The notes: generated by a model not told the origin, from the letters alone. Positions 26,800-36,096 are shown, numbered from the stretch's first letter. The stretch is 64,000 nt of DNA from Paraburkholderia sp. LEh10 (GCF_017814945.1 NZ_JAGIPX010000010.1:62128-126127), one strand, 5' to 3'. A program made the numbers and translations.

Positions 26800-27171
26800 A
26801 TGCAATACCTGTTGATGATCTATTCAGAAGAAAACGGCTGGAATCAGATGACGGATAGCGAGCGGCAGCAAGGCGTGGCGGCGTATCAGGCGTATACGGA
26901 ATCGCTAAAGAAAGCTGGGGCGCTGGTAGGCGCCAACCGGTTGCAGCACACGAACACGGCGACCACGGTGCGGCTCGTCGATGGCAAGCCGCAGGTGCTC
27001 GACGGACCCTACTCCGATTCGAAGGAGCAGCTTGCCGGCTACTACCTGATCGACGTGCCGAACCTGGACGCGGCAATCGCCTGGGCGTCGCGTTGTCCTG
27101 GTGCAGCGTACGGCACGTTGGAAGTACGCCCTGTCTGGACCGCCCCCTACGATGCGCCATCTGCTGCATGA
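26800..27171 (+). CDS. YCII/DGPF-domain protein
   Basis: A 123-residue YCII-related protein: MQYLLMIYSEENGW start, GVAAYQAYTESLKKAGALVG, the DGPYSDSKEQLAGYYLIDV core (the D-G-P-[FY] signature) and AIAWASRCPGAAYGTLEVRP. Such DGPF proteins are the regular partners of ECF42 sigma factors. GGAGG lies just before the ATG. Its TGA overlaps the ATG of the sigma gene (ATGA), so the two are translated together. Its biochemical role is unclear. Confidence 0.92.
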   Translation: MQYLLMIYSEENGWNQMTDSERQQGVAAYQAYTESLKKAGALVGANRLQHTNTATTVRLVDGKPQVLDGPYSDSKEQLAGYYLIDVPNLDAAIAWASRCPGAAYGTLEVRPVWTAPYDAPSAA

Positions 27172-28436
27172 GTCTGTCCGGCGGCGACCGTTACGCTGAC
27201 GATGCCGCGCATTCGATTGCCGAGGTGATCGCTCGCCGCAGCTACGGCAAGCTTGTCGCGCTGCTGGCGATGCGCACGCGCGACGTCGCCGCAGCCGAGG
27301 ACGCACTCGCCGACGCGTTCACGGCCGCGCTCGCGGATTGGCCCGAGCGCGGCTGTCCTGCGAACCCGGAGGCATGGCTACTGACGGTCGCGCGCCGCCG
27401 GGCGATCGATGGCGCGCGCCATCGCCGTGTCGGCGACGAAGTGGCGAACCAGCTCACGATTCTCGCCGACGAGATCGACGAGCGTGAAGCAGGCGCGCTA
27501 CCCGACCGGCGGCTTGCGCTGCTGTTCGCGTGCACGCACCCCGCGCTTGACGCGGCGATTCGCACGCCGTTGATGTTGCAGGTGGTGCTCGGACTCGAAG
27601 CGAAGACGATTGCGTCCGCGTTCCTGATGTCGCCTGCCGCGATAAGCAAGCGCCTCGTGAGGGCGAAGAACAAGATCCGCGCCGCGGGCATTCCGTTCTG
27701 CGTGCCCGAGCGCGAGGAGTTGCCCGGCAGGCTCGCCGCGGTGCTGGAAGCGGTCTATGCGGCGTACACGGAAGGGTGGACGGACCCGGTCGGAAGCGAT
27801 ACCGTGCGGCGCGATCTCGCCGGCGAGGCGCTGTTTCTTGCACAACTGCTCGTCGAACTGCTGCCCGACGAGCCAGAGACGCTTGGTCTGCTCGCGCTGA
27901 TGCTGTATGCGCAGGCGCGGCGCGATGCGCGACGCGATGCGGCGGGCGACTACGTGCCGCTATCGGCTCAGGACCCCGCGACATGGAACGCGCCGATGAT
28001 CGACGCAGCCGACGCATTGCTGCGGCGCGCGAACGCGTTCAATGCGATCGGACGCTTTCAGCTCGAAGCTGCGCTTCAGTCGGCGCACGTGTACCGCTGC
28101 CGGACACATCGTTCGAACTGGGACGAGATCGTGCAGCTTTACGATGCGCTGCTTGCGATTGCGGCTTCGCCCGTGGTCGCGGTGAACCGCGCGCTCGCGC
28201 TGGCGGAACGGGATGGCCCGCAGGCCGCGCTCGATGCGCTCGCGCCGTATGCGGACGATCCACGGCTCGCCGACTATCAGCCGTACTGGGCCGCGCGCGC
28301 CGATCTGCTCGCGCGTGCGGGAGCGAGGACGGAAGCGCTCTGCGCGTACGATCTTGCCATCGGCCTCGAACGTGATCCGGCCGTGCGCCGGTTCTTGCAG
28401 CGCAAGCGCATGGAGCTGTCAGCGGCGAGCGGATAG
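27168..28436 (+). CDS. ECF42-group RNA polymerase sigma factor with C-terminal extension
   Basis: A 422-residue sigma factor. Region 2 (AEVIARRSYGKLVALLAMRT to NPEAWLLTVARRRAIDGARH) and region 4 (LQVVLGLEAKTIASAFLMSP, AAISKRLVRAKNKIRAAGI) occupy the first 185 residues. The rest is the long helical, TPR-like extension with RDLAGEALFLAQLLVELLPD, AQARRDARRDAAG and a HVYRCRTHRSNWDEIVQLYD stretch, typical of the ECF42 group. These sigmas lack an anti-sigma factor; the extension is thought to control activity. The ATG at 27168 is set by the overlap with the YCII gene. Confidence 0.93.
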   Translation: MSLSGGDRYADDAAHSIAEVIARRSYGKLVALLAMRTRDVAAAEDALADAFTAALADWPERGCPANPEAWLLTVARRRAIDGARHRRVGDEVANQLTILADEIDEREAGALPDRRLALLFACTHPALDAAIRTPLMLQVVLGLEAKTIASAFLMSPAAISKRLVRAKNKIRAAGIPFCVPEREELPGRLAAVLEAVYAAYTEGWTDPVGSDTVRRDLAGEALFLAQLLVELLPDEPETLGLLALMLYAQARRDARRDAAGDYVPLSAQDPATWNAPMIDAADALLRRANAFNAIGRFQLEAALQSAHVYRCRTHRSNWDEIVQLYDALLAIAASPVVAVNRALALAERDGPQAALDALAPYADDPRLADYQPYWAARADLLARAGARTEALCAYDLAIGLERDPAVRRFLQRKRMELSAASG

Positions 28437-28726
28437 TGCGGCGACTTGCGTTTGACACGCGAGGTCTCACAGCCAGGCATTTCGCTGCCAGCCGTGACCC
28501 GTCGCCGAGGCCAATAGTCTGGCCGCATTGATTCTGATCGTATCCACGACACAGCTCGTCAGCTGGATCGACGCGCGCAGCTTCGAGCCTGGCCCCGCAC
28601 GTTCGACATTGCATCGCGCAACGGGCTCAGGACATATTGCGCGACGCGGCCCGCGCGTTGTAGGTGTGCCGTTCGAGGCGGCTGCTCGCCATTGGCAGAA
28701 CGCTCGCCTTGACGCAGAACGAATCG

Positions 28727-30133
28727 CTAGTTCCCGTTGCCCAGATCACGCAGGCGCTTGCCGGCCATCAGGTCGTTACCCAGCTTTTCGAGCGAGACAC
28801 CGCGCGTCTCGGGTACGTAATAGAACACGACAATTGCGAAGATCACGTTGAGGATCGCATACAGCACGAACGTGTTGGCTTCGCCAACCGTGGACAACAG
28901 GCTGAGAAACGTGGCCGCGACGGCCATGTTGGCCACCCAGTTGACCAGCGTCGAGACAGCGATGCCGAAGTCGCGTCCTTGCTGGGGCTGGATCTCCGAG
29001 CAGAGAATCCAGACGAGCGGTCCGGCGGACATCGCGAAGCCTGCGATGAAAAGCAGAAGCGCCGCGACGGCGAGAATCTGTGCCGCGAGACCCGCTATCC
29101 CCGCATGCAGAAGAAGCCCGAGGGAGCACATCCCGAATGCCATGACTGCGCATCCCGCATAGAGAATCGGCTTGCGGCCCCAGCGATCGACGAAGGCGAT
29201 TGCCCCAAACGTTGCCAACACATTGACGAGTCCGACGATGACGGTAGCCCACAGTTGCTGCTCATGGGTCGCGAAACCCGCCAGTTCGAAGATGCGCGGA
29301 GCGTAGTACATCACGACATTGATGCCCGTGAGTTGCTGAAAGACCTGTAGCGCGATGCCCAGCAGCACCGAACGACGAAAGTTCGGGTTCGTTCGCAGCA
29401 GGCTCCATCCCCGCTGGGGCCGCGTGTTGTCGCCGTTGACCTGTTCGAGTTCGGCTTGAACGTCGGCGCAGTTGCCGTAAAGGCGCTGCAGCACGGCGCG
29501 AGCTTCCCCGGCGCGGTTTCGCTGAAGCAGCCAGCGCGGACTGTCGGGAAGGGCGAGGACACCTGCGAGGAAGACCGCGGCGGGGATGGCGATCACGCCC
29601 AACATCCACCGCCAGTCGGCCACGTACGAAAGGCCTATGTTCGACAGGAAGGCGGCCAGAATCCCGACTGTAATCATCAGTTGGTACGTGGAGATCATCG
29701 CCCCGCGCACCTGCCGTGGCGCTACCTCCGAAAGGTACAGCGGCGCGGTGAAGGACGCCATGCCGACGGCAAGACCCAGCAGCAAACGGGCTTCGATCAA
29801 CTGCGTCGGGCTACCGGCGAAGCCCGACCACAGCGATCCCAGCATGAAGAGTATCGCCGCCAACGCAAGCGCATAGCGGCGTCCGACGCGCCACGACAGC
29901 CAGCCGGCACCCAGCGCGCCGATCGCCGCGCCGACCATCATCGAACTGACGATCCATTCCTGCGAGCGGTCGTTCAAGACAAAATGCTTCGCGATAAAGG
30001 GCAGCGCGCCCGAAATCACGCCGATATCGAGGCCGAACAGCAGCCCGGCAAGCGCTGCCATGAGGCAGACGAAAAGACCATAGCGTTTCGATCTCGAGTG
30101 TGCGAGGACACGGCTGTCAGCGAGAGTGCTCAT
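28727..30133 (-). CDS. Sugar porter, MFS superfamily (GalP/XylE-like)
   Basis: A 468-residue, 12-TM permease of the sugar porter family. Signatures present: GLLFGLDIGVISGALPFI in TM1, a WRVGRRYAL-type loop 2-3 motif, ARLLLGLAVGMASFTAPLYL followed by SEVAPRQVRGA (the P-E-S-P-R-W-like loop is LPDSPRWLLQR), QQLTGINVVMYYAP in TM7 with the sugar-contacting Gln-Gln, and a C-terminal YYVPETRGVSLEKL. It should import a hexose or pentose with protons. A GGAG site lies about ten bases before the ATG. No sugar-utilisation genes are next to it. Confidence 0.9.
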   Translation of the reverse strand: MSTLADSRVLAHSRSKRYGLFVCLMAALAGLLFGLDIGVISGALPFIAKHFVLNDRSQEWIVSSMMVGAAIGALGAGWLSWRVGRRYALALAAILFMLGSLWSGFAGSPTQLIEARLLLGLAVGMASFTAPLYLSEVAPRQVRGAMISTYQLMITVGILAAFLSNIGLSYVADWRWMLGVIAIPAAVFLAGVLALPDSPRWLLQRNRAGEARAVLQRLYGNCADVQAELEQVNGDNTRPQRGWSLLRTNPNFRRSVLLGIALQVFQQLTGINVVMYYAPRIFELAGFATHEQQLWATVIVGLVNVLATFGAIAFVDRWGRKPILYAGCAVMAFGMCSLGLLLHAGIAGLAAQILAVAALLLFIAGFAMSAGPLVWILCSEIQPQQGRDFGIAVSTLVNWVANMAVAATFLSLLSTVGEANTFVLYAILNVIFAIVVFYYVPETRGVSLEKLGNDLMAGKRLRDLGNGN

Positions 30134-30718
30134 CTAAGATGTCTCCAGGTAGCTCTTTTGAGCGATCAGGGCGCGGTCTGGCGTTCTCGATCCAACCGTC
30201 CCAACTGCGTCAATGATCGAACGCGAGAATTAGCGCTGGATGAGGGCGCTCCGAAGGGAATCTGCGGCTGCGAATCGCGATCGGCGCGTAGGGGGCAGCG
30301 CTTGACAAGGCGTCGGCTCGCGAAAGCGCGCGCGGCCGCGAATCGGGCCTTTTGCGGGTTTGCGCCGTTGCCTCGGCGCTCAGCGCGCGAGCAGCGCCTT
30401 TGAATGAGCAGCTACGCAAGTACCTTGGTTTGGCAGAACATCGCGCGCGAAGGTCGGGAAATACGCTTCGCGGGCGAGCGGGCAGTCGCGCGACCGTCTG
30501 CGGTGCGGCCCTGCGGCGCGGTGTGCCAGTCGCCCATTAGATGCGGGAAAACGACTCTGGCTCGGCCGTGCTTCGTGCACTAGTCTTTGCATACACAGCA
30601 GGCGCTTCACCTCCACAAGCCGCTTCGTGCAATGCCGGGAGTGGCCTGTCATGAAGCGCCACGGGAAGAGCGCACGATGTACGGAACAGCGCTGAACTCG
30701 GCGGCTGGAGATAGTGCT
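30134..30718. other. Gene-poor interval
   Basis: About 585 bases between divergent genes. Several frames are open because of the GC-rich composition, but none shows a start signal or a known motif. The promoters of the sugar porter and the Cache-domain protein should lie here. Confidence 0.4.
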
Positions 30719-31207
30719 ATGAATGGCAAAGCTCTCGTTACCAGCACCTTGCTACTGGTTGGAATATTCTGCCGCGCGGCGCCTGCATTCCCTCAGTCAT
30801 CTCCGCCGACTTCCGATGCTGCAACACAAACGGAGGCGCTCGTCGACAAGGCCGCGGCGTTGATCGACAGTGAAGGCAAGGCCGCGTTTTCGCAGTTCCG
30901 AATCAAAGGCAGCGAGTGGTTCCATGGGGACACGTACCTGTTCGTCTACGATTTGAAAGAAAATGTCTTGTTGAATCCGGCCTTCCCAGCGCGTGAGGGG
31001 ACCAACGTCAGGGGGCAGAAAGATACCAACGGCAAACCGTTTCATGACGCCATGATCCAGACGGCTGAGACGAAGGGATCGGGCTGGGTCGATTACATGT
31101 TCCTGAGACCGGGACAGACTCAGCCGTCGCACAAATGGACCTACGTGAAGGCAGTCAAGATTAACGGAGTGCCAGGCCTGGTGGGTTCGGGCTTCTATTC
31201 GGAGTAG
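30719..31207 (+). CDS. Secreted single-Cache domain protein
   Basis: A 162-residue protein with a signal peptide (ALVTSTLLLVGIFCRAAPAF) and a stand-alone sCache-type sensor domain: ALVDKAAALIDSEGKAAFSQ, YLFVYDLKENVLLNPAFP, the GTNVRGQKDTNGKPFHDAMI loop and WVDYMFLRPGQTQPSHKWTY. In chemoreceptors this domain binds small ligands; here no membrane anchor or signalling domain follows, so it is probably a periplasmic ligand-binding accessory. GGAG supports the ATG at 30719 instead of an upstream in-frame start. Partner unknown. Confidence 0.82.
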   Translation: MNGKALVTSTLLLVGIFCRAAPAFPQSSPPTSDAATQTEALVDKAAALIDSEGKAAFSQFRIKGSEWFHGDTYLFVYDLKENVLLNPAFPAREGTNVRGQKDTNGKPFHDAMIQTAETKGSGWVDYMFLRPGQTQPSHKWTYVKAVKINGVPGLVGSGFYSE

Positions 31208-31279
31208 GTTCCGGAGGTGGTCGGTCTGCAAGAGAGCGCGCATCTCGACATCGGGCGAAAGGAATCATTCGCACACCCG

Positions 31280-31537
31280 TCAATATTTGATGTCCCTGGC
31301 GGCCTGACGGCCATGCTGCTTGGTCTGTCGTTTATCTTGCCGGCAATGCGCGTTACTTTGCTGGTTGGCGGCCCGACAATCCTGCTTCGTGTGGCGAGCG
31401 CCCTGACGTGTTTCCTGCCGAACGTCACGCCCTGCACGGCGTTGCTGCGCCTGCTCGGTTGCCCACGAATTCCCGGCAGACGCCGCCAGAAAGATCGCGG
31501 CGAGCGTAGCGGCGAACCCTCGATTTCGCAAAACCAT
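31280..31537 (-). CDS. Small exported Arg/Gln-rich protein
   Basis: An 85-residue protein: signal peptide (MVLRNRGFAATLAAIFLAAS, cleavage near SWA-TEQ), then a very basic, charged mature part built of repeated units such as RQETRQGARHTKQDCR and HCRQDKRQTKQHGRQ. Two Cys residues could form a disulfide. I recall similar D-C-R-x-A-N-Q-x-S-N proteins in Burkholderia-type genomes with no assigned function. AAGGAG lies nine bases before the ATG. Its mature part could bind polyanions such as nucleic acid or LPS (inference). Confidence 0.7.
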   Translation of the reverse strand: MVLRNRGFAATLAAIFLAASAGNSWATEQAQQRRAGRDVRQETRQGARHTKQDCRAANQQSNAHCRQDKRQTKQHGRQAARDIKY

Positions 31538-31770
31538 GATGCGATCTCCTTGTACGTGGCGGTGTGGCGCAATGCCATATCTTCCATGTCATCGTCGTTT
31601 GTGCCCCATGGAATGAAGGGTATTGTAATCTCGCGTCGCCGTCCGGTCACAAGCTTCAACGCCGCCCAACCGGACATTGGACCAAAGTCCAATACAACAT
31701 TCCATTCAACGCGTATAGGCTGAAAACGCTCTGCGGGCACCTAACGACGCGCACCTACCATGGGGGCATT

Positions 31771-32043
31771 ATGAAATCCAAAATTGCGGCCGTAGCCACT
31801 GTTTCTTTCGCGCTGTTATCGCCTTCCGGCATCTGGGCTCAAGAAAGTTCTGGAGCGAGCTCATCGACAGCTTCTCAACACCCTGATGAGATCGTCAGAA
31901 TGCACCAGCAGGTCGCTGCGGCCAATCGCGAGTACAACCGGGAAGTGGCGGCTGCAAAGAAGGTCTACGACCATAAAAAGGCTGAAGCCAAGAAGAAGCG
32001 CGACGCTGCTATTGCAGCAGCACATAGTGGCACGACCCAGTAG
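31771..32043 (+). CDS. Small exported Lys/Ala-rich coiled-coil protein
   Basis: A 90-residue protein with signal peptide (IAAVATVSFALLSPSGIWAQ) and a mature helix: EIVRMHQQVAAANREYNREV followed by AAAKKVYDHKKAEAKKKRDA. The alternating Ala/Lys/Asp pattern predicts a long amphipathic helix or coiled coil in the periplasm. No domain recognised. The ATG at 31771 is chosen because the signal peptide starts there; the frame is open further upstream without homology. Confidence 0.65.
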   Translation: MKSKIAAVATVSFALLSPSGIWAQESSGASSSTASQHPDEIVRMHQQVAAANREYNREVAAAKKVYDHKKAEAKKKRDAAIAAAHSGTTQ

Positions 32044-32179
32044 ACGCTTTTTCAATCCGTGTGTTTGTCAGCCGCCCGCTCGATGGCCGGTGTCGACCTA
32101 CGGTCTATACGAAGGCGATTACGGGGAATCTCGCCCACACGTGACGCGTGTGGCCCTCGTTTCGGCACTCAGCGTCTGA

Positions 32180-32440
32180 TCGGGCGGCGCGATCGGCCGC
32201 GAAGTGACGATAATGGCAGACGTCGCTTCCGTCGATCGAAGGCAAAACCCGTCACGGTGAAAGGCCCTGCAGGCAGCGATGTCGACCTCGTCGTTGAAAA
32301 TCCCAACCGGCTGAAAAATATCCGTAAGGGTGATCATGTCGAAGTGGTGTACACGGAAGCTGTCGCCATTTTGGTAACGTCGGGCACCGGGCAGCATTGC
32401 GAGCGGTTCGATTGCCGCATCAGAACGAGAACGATCGAAA
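32180..32440 (+). pseudogene. Fragment of an exported protein domain, frameshifted
   Basis: In one frame EVTIMADVASVDRRQN and, after a shift at the AAAACCC run (about 32243-32250), in another frame VTVKGPAGSDVDLVVENPNR then LKNIRKGDHVEVVYTEAVAI. Joined, this is a known small beta-domain of Burkholderia exported proteins (V-A-S-V-D-R-x-x-x-T-V-T-V-K-G-P-x-G, G-D-x-V-x-V-x-Y-T-E-A). No signal peptide or start remains upstream (a stop lies at 32177), so the gene is both truncated and frameshifted. Confidence 0.6.
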
Positions 32441-32449
32441 GGAGGGCTC

Positions 32450-32686
32450 ATGGCAGCCTGGAACGGCCGACATGCGAGAGTCCTCCTTTTGTGGCTGCTT
32501 TTCCTGTTGGCGATGCCCGCCCGCGCAGACCGCGGTCCCGAGACGCCTGCGGCGTTCAAGCCGGAGGAACTCGAGGCGCTGGTCGCACCGATTGCCCTCT
32601 ATCCGGACTCCGTGCTTGCGCAGGTTTTGATGGCATCGACCTATCCGCTGGAGATCGTGCATGCCGCACGCTGGGTAACGCTATAG
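32450..32686 (+). pseudogene. Truncated DUF3300 protein
   Basis: A 78-codon frame with a strong AAAGGAGG site, a signal peptide (VLLLWLLFLLAMPARA) and then FKPEELEALVAPIALYPDSV, LAQVLMASTYPLEIVHAARW, the very conserved start of DUF3300 exported proteins, which are normally several hundred residues long. It stops five residues later (VTL*), and no further DUF3300 sequence follows. The transcript could still be made, giving only a short exported peptide. Confidence 0.75.
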
Positions 32687-32714
32687 CGCACGTTAAGTGG
32701 TTTGCGTCGCTTAT

Positions 32715-32939
32715 CTATGGCTTCTTGATGCATGCGATACGATAGACGCCGTCGTCGACTTCGACCCCGTGTGTATCGTGAGTAAAGCCGGGGAAGCGCA
32801 AGTCGAACTGTTCGAGTGCTTTCAGATAGCCGAGTCGTTCTTCGCGGATCTCCAGGATCCTTATGCAGTGCGCGCAAAGCGCTTTGGCCAACTCCATGCG
32901 CAACTCTGGCGGTCGTCCTCTCCTGATATCCAGCGTCAT
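32715..32939 (-). CDS. Hypothetical protein, weakly tautomerase-like
   Basis: A 74-codon frame from ATG 32939: MTLDIRRGRPPELRMELAKA, then LCAHCIRILEIREERLGYLK and a C-terminus GVEVDDGVYRIACIKKP. The strand-helix pattern (L-D-I-R-R-G-R-x-P-E-x-x-x-x-L-A-K-A-L) recalls the first half of 4-oxalocrotonate tautomerase-like proteins, but those need an N-terminal Pro that is not visible, and the second half departs. The frame is open upstream to 33125 with poor composition. It may be a decayed gene. Confidence in function is low. Confidence 0.35.
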   Translation of the reverse strand: MTLDIRRGRPPELRMELAKALCAHCIRILEIREERLGYLKALEQFDLRFPGFTHDTHGVEVDDGVYRIACIKKP

Positions 32940-33167
32940 CAACGAAACACGCACGGCTTCCCGCCGGACTCCGTAATGCGCGATACGCCACCGGCACTGA
33001 GCTCGCGTATGGCCACGCTGATTCACCTGATATCTGACAACATTCGTGAATAGGCGCGAGCAGCTTTTTTCTTTTCCACCGGGTAATGGTCGTTGCATCG
33101 AGTTGCAGGTAACGCATGACGTCAAACTCCCGGAAATGTCGCCATGATTGATTGCACTCTCGCTGAC

Positions 33168-34412
33168 CTATGCCATCAAAAGCGCCTCATACTCATCCCT
33201 GAACTGGCCGATGGAGCTCTCCACCACGGTTACCGCGCCGTCGATAAGACCGCAGCGTCCGCTGCCCGGAAGAATGCGGCATAAGTTCGCGAGTGCATCC
33301 AGATCGGCGCGCACACCGCGACCCGTGTCGACCCGATTCAGAAGCCGCATCAGCTGAAAGGTCCCGCCCTTGCAGGAAGGGCATTGCCCGCACGAACCCT
33401 GGGCGAAGAAGCTCACATACTCAGCGACCTTGCGCACGATGCTGGTGCCTTCGGATACGACGATCATCGCACCCGTCCCCAGACGCGAACTGCGCTGACG
33501 CACCGAGTCGAAGTCCAGTGCAACGTCGAGGTCGCGCCTTGTCAGCAGCGTGTTGGACGGGCCTCCCGTGAAGACCGCCTTGAATTCCCGGTCCAGTAGC
33601 ATGCCCCCGCCATACTGAAAGACGAGCGTTTCCAGGCTCGTGCCCATCGGCAGTTCGTACAGACCGGGACGCAAGACATCGCCCGATAGCGAATAGAGCT
33701 TGGTTCCGGCGGCGTTCCCTATGCCGAGGTCCCAAAACCACTGCGCGCCATGACGCAGGATGCCGGGTACATGTGCCAGTGTCTCGGTGTTGTTCACGAT
33801 GGTCGGGGCGCCGAACACGCCCTGCTCAGCCGGGAAAGGCGGTTTGCGCCGTGGGAACGGAAATCCGCCTTCGACGCTTGCGATCACCGCGGTTTCCTCG
33901 CCGCCGATGTACAGCCCCGAGCTGGGTACGACACGAAGCGACAGAGGCTTGCCGACCCACTGCCCGATTGCGTCAAAAAGGGGATGCTCGTGCCACTGCT
34001 GCACCGCCTGGCGGGTGACGGCAAGTGAGCGTTGCTGATGCGGGTTGACGTACAGGACCACATGATTGGCACGGGTGGCCGCGGCGGCGATGAGCGCGCC
34101 CTCGATCACCTGATGTGGCGTGTGCTCCAGCAGAAAGCGGTCCTTGAACGTGCCGGGCTCGTCTTCGTTGCCGTTGCAGATGATGTACTTGTCACCTTCA
34201 GCAGCGGCGGCGACGGGCGCCCATTTGCGATGTGTCGGAAACCCCGCGCCCCCCATCCCGCGCAAGTCGGCCTGGGCGATCCGCGCAATGATCGCGTCGG
34301 GGTCTTCGAGTGCGTTGGCCAAACCTTCGCCGCCGCCACGCGCAAGCCACGCATCGAGGTCTGCTCCCACACGGACATCGTCTCTCAGAAGATTCTGGTT
34401 CAGTGGTTCCAT
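33168..34412 (-). CDS. NuoF-like NADH-binding FMN/Fe-S subunit
   Basis: A 414-residue protein of the complex-I 51-kDa family. LRGMGGAGFPTHRKW (about 50-64) is the NADH-binding glycine loop and NGNEDEPGTFKDR (about 80-92) the FMN loop. GGGFPFPRRKPPFP-type and TIVNNTETLAHVP segments follow, then an SLBB region. The C-terminal SCGQCPSCKGG plus SGRC supply four cysteines for a 4Fe-4S cluster. It should pass electrons from NAD(P)H to the partners encoded just upstream in the operon. It is the third gene, 19 bases after the flavoprotein stop. No NuoE or other complex-I genes are present, so it is not respiratory complex I. Confidence 0.88.
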   Translation of the reverse strand: MEPLNQNLLRDDVRVGADLDAWLARGGGEGLANALEDPDAIIARIAQADLRGMGGAGFPTHRKWAPVAAAAEGDKYIICNGNEDEPGTFKDRFLLEHTPHQVIEGALIAAAATRANHVVLYVNPHQQRSLAVTRQAVQQWHEHPLFDAIGQWVGKPLSLRVVPSSGLYIGGEETAVIASVEGGFPFPRRKPPFPAEQGVFGAPTIVNNTETLAHVPGILRHGAQWFWDLGIGNAAGTKLYSLSGDVLRPGLYELPMGTSLETLVFQYGGGMLLDREFKAVFTGGPSNTLLTRRDLDVALDFDSVRQRSSRLGTGAMIVVSEGTSIVRKVAEYVSFFAQGSCGQCPSCKGGTFQLMRLLNRVDTGRGVRADLDALANLCRILPGSGRCGLIDGAVTVVESSIGQFRDEYEALLMA

Positions 34413-34431
34413 CGCGCGCTCCGTGGATTGC

Positions 34432-36081
34432 CTATCGGATGCCGCTCACCACGCGCCCGTGCGCATTCGGGCGCAAGCCGGCATCGACCCGCAAGTCGAA
34501 ATGAGCGTACTCGGGGAAGAGTTGTGGTGCCTTGACGTGCAAGGGCAGGCCGGCCAATGTCAGTTCTCGCTGCCACGCGTGCACATGACCGATTCCGGCA
34601 CGGCTCGCCGTGACAGGGCCGCTCGACCCGGCCGCGCAGGCCCCTGCGCGGCGCCCCATGCTCAGGATATCGAGCAGTGCATTGCCCATTAGCCGGTTGC
34701 GTCCGTGGATGCCTCCCGTCACCTCGCCAGCGCAGTACAGGCCGGGCACGCTGGTGGCGCCGTCCTTGTCGATCGCGACGCCGCCGTTCTGGTAGTGGAG
34801 GGTGGGATAGACAAGAAAAGGCTCGTGTGCCGGATCGATGCCGCACTTGTGTGCAAGATGGCGCAGTGTCACGAGGCGCTGCGCCAGAATGCCGGGGTTC
34901 TCAAGTTCCAGCGTCGGCGTGTCGAGGAATACGCCCGTCTGGCCGTCGCGCACGATTGCGCGCCCTAGCGCGCACTCGCGCAGGATCGCCGACGCCACCA
35001 CATCGCGCGGCTTGAGTTCGTCCACGAACCGCTCGCCTTCGCCATTGAGCAGCCGGGCGCCAGCGGAACGGGCGGCTTCCGAGATCAGTCCGCCCGCCAG
35101 GTGGGGCGGATAGGCGATGCCAGTCGGGTGGTACTGGAACGAGTCCAGTTCGCGCAGGCGCGCTCCGATGCGATAGGCCAGCACGAGGCCGTCGGCAGTG
35201 GCGCCATAGTGGTTGGACGTCGGGAAGGCATGGAGGTGCAGCCGCCCGGCGCCGCCCGTGGCGAGGATCACGGCGCGCGCGCGCACCAGCACGAAGGTGC
35301 GCCATTCGAGGTTGTAGATCACCGCGCCCGCGCAGCGCCCCCACTCGTCGGACAGCAGTTCGACAGCGGGGCAGCGGTTCCATACCTCGATGCCGGGATC
35401 GAGGTCGACGGCTTCGCGCAGCACCCGCATCATTTCCAGCCCAGTGTAGTCGCGATACGAAAGAATGCGCGCGGCCGACGCGCCGCCGGGTTTCTTGCGC
35501 AGAAGATCGCTGCCGATGGTCCTGTCCTCTTCCTGATCGAACATCATGCCGAGCTTGATCAGCCAGCGAATCACGTCCGGGCCATCCATCACCATTTGCG
35601 CAACGAGTTCGGGCTCGCCGCAGAAGTGTCCGGCCCGCATCGTGTCTTCGAAGTGCAGTTGCGGACTGTCGTCCTCTCCGATGGCCGCCTGGATTCCGCC
35701 TTCGGCCATCACGGTGTTGCTGTCGCCGAGGCGCAGCTTGCAGGCGAGGACGACCCGCGCGCCTTGCTGCGCGGCAGTGAGCGCCGCGGCGCACCCGCCG
35801 CCGCCGCCGCCGATGACCAGCACATCGGTGGTCATGAGCTGCGCGCCCGCCATGTCGACGTCGTCGATTAGCGCATTGGCCTGAAGATAGCGCGCGAGAT
35901 CCGGCTGACACGGCTCCCCGCGGTTCACCCCGACGCTCAGCGCAACGCGCGCATTGCGCCCATGATCGGGGTGATAGCCGTTGAGGAGTTCGTCGACGGA
36001 ACCGTCATCGCTACGTACCGTGGCAGTCATACCGGGGTGGTAGCGCTGGCGCGCCTCTTCGTAAGGGATGCCGGCGGGCAT
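34432..36081 (-). CDS. Fumarate reductase/succinate dehydrogenase-type flavoprotein
   Basis: A 549-residue FrdA/SdhA-family protein with an extra N-terminal segment of about 80 residues before the FAD motif VLVIGGGGGGCAAALTAAQQ. Residues equivalent to the fumarate/succinate site are kept: His318 in FQYHPTG, Glu335, Arg359 in ELKPRD, His429 in TLHYQNGG and Arg463 in IHGRNRLMGN. The position of the FAD-linking histidine is Asn122 (GDSNTVMAEGG), so FAD should be bound non-covalently, as in fumarate-reducing relatives and L-aspartate oxidase. Fifteen bases separate it from the Fe-S gene. Most likely a soluble fumarate reductase-like subunit; another unsaturated acid is possible. Confidence 0.87.
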   Translation of the reverse strand: MPAGIPYEEARQRYHPGMTATVRSDDGSVDELLNGYHPDHGRNARVALSVGVNRGEPCQPDLARYLQANALIDDVDMAGAQLMTTDVLVIGGGGGGCAAALTAAQQGARVVLACKLRLGDSNTVMAEGGIQAAIGEDDSPQLHFEDTMRAGHFCGEPELVAQMVMDGPDVIRWLIKLGMMFDQEEDRTIGSDLLRKKPGGASAARILSYRDYTGLEMMRVLREAVDLDPGIEVWNRCPAVELLSDEWGRCAGAVIYNLEWRTFVLVRARAVILATGGAGRLHLHAFPTSNHYGATADGLVLAYRIGARLRELDSFQYHPTGIAYPPHLAGGLISEAARSAGARLLNGEGERFVDELKPRDVVASAILRECALGRAIVRDGQTGVFLDTPTLELENPGILAQRLVTLRHLAHKCGIDPAHEPFLVYPTLHYQNGGVAIDKDGATSVPGLYCAGEVTGGIHGRNRLMGNALLDILSMGRRAGACAAGSSGPVTASRAGIGHVHAWQRELTLAGLPLHVKAPQLFPEYAHFDLRVDAGLRPNAHGRVVSGIR

Positions 36082-36096
36082 GATCGTGCGTGCCGT

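Noticed and set aside
33168-34412. Respiratory complex I gene cluster
   Set aside because: Only a NuoF-like subunit is present, together with FrdA- and SdhB-like genes; no other nuo genes flank it.
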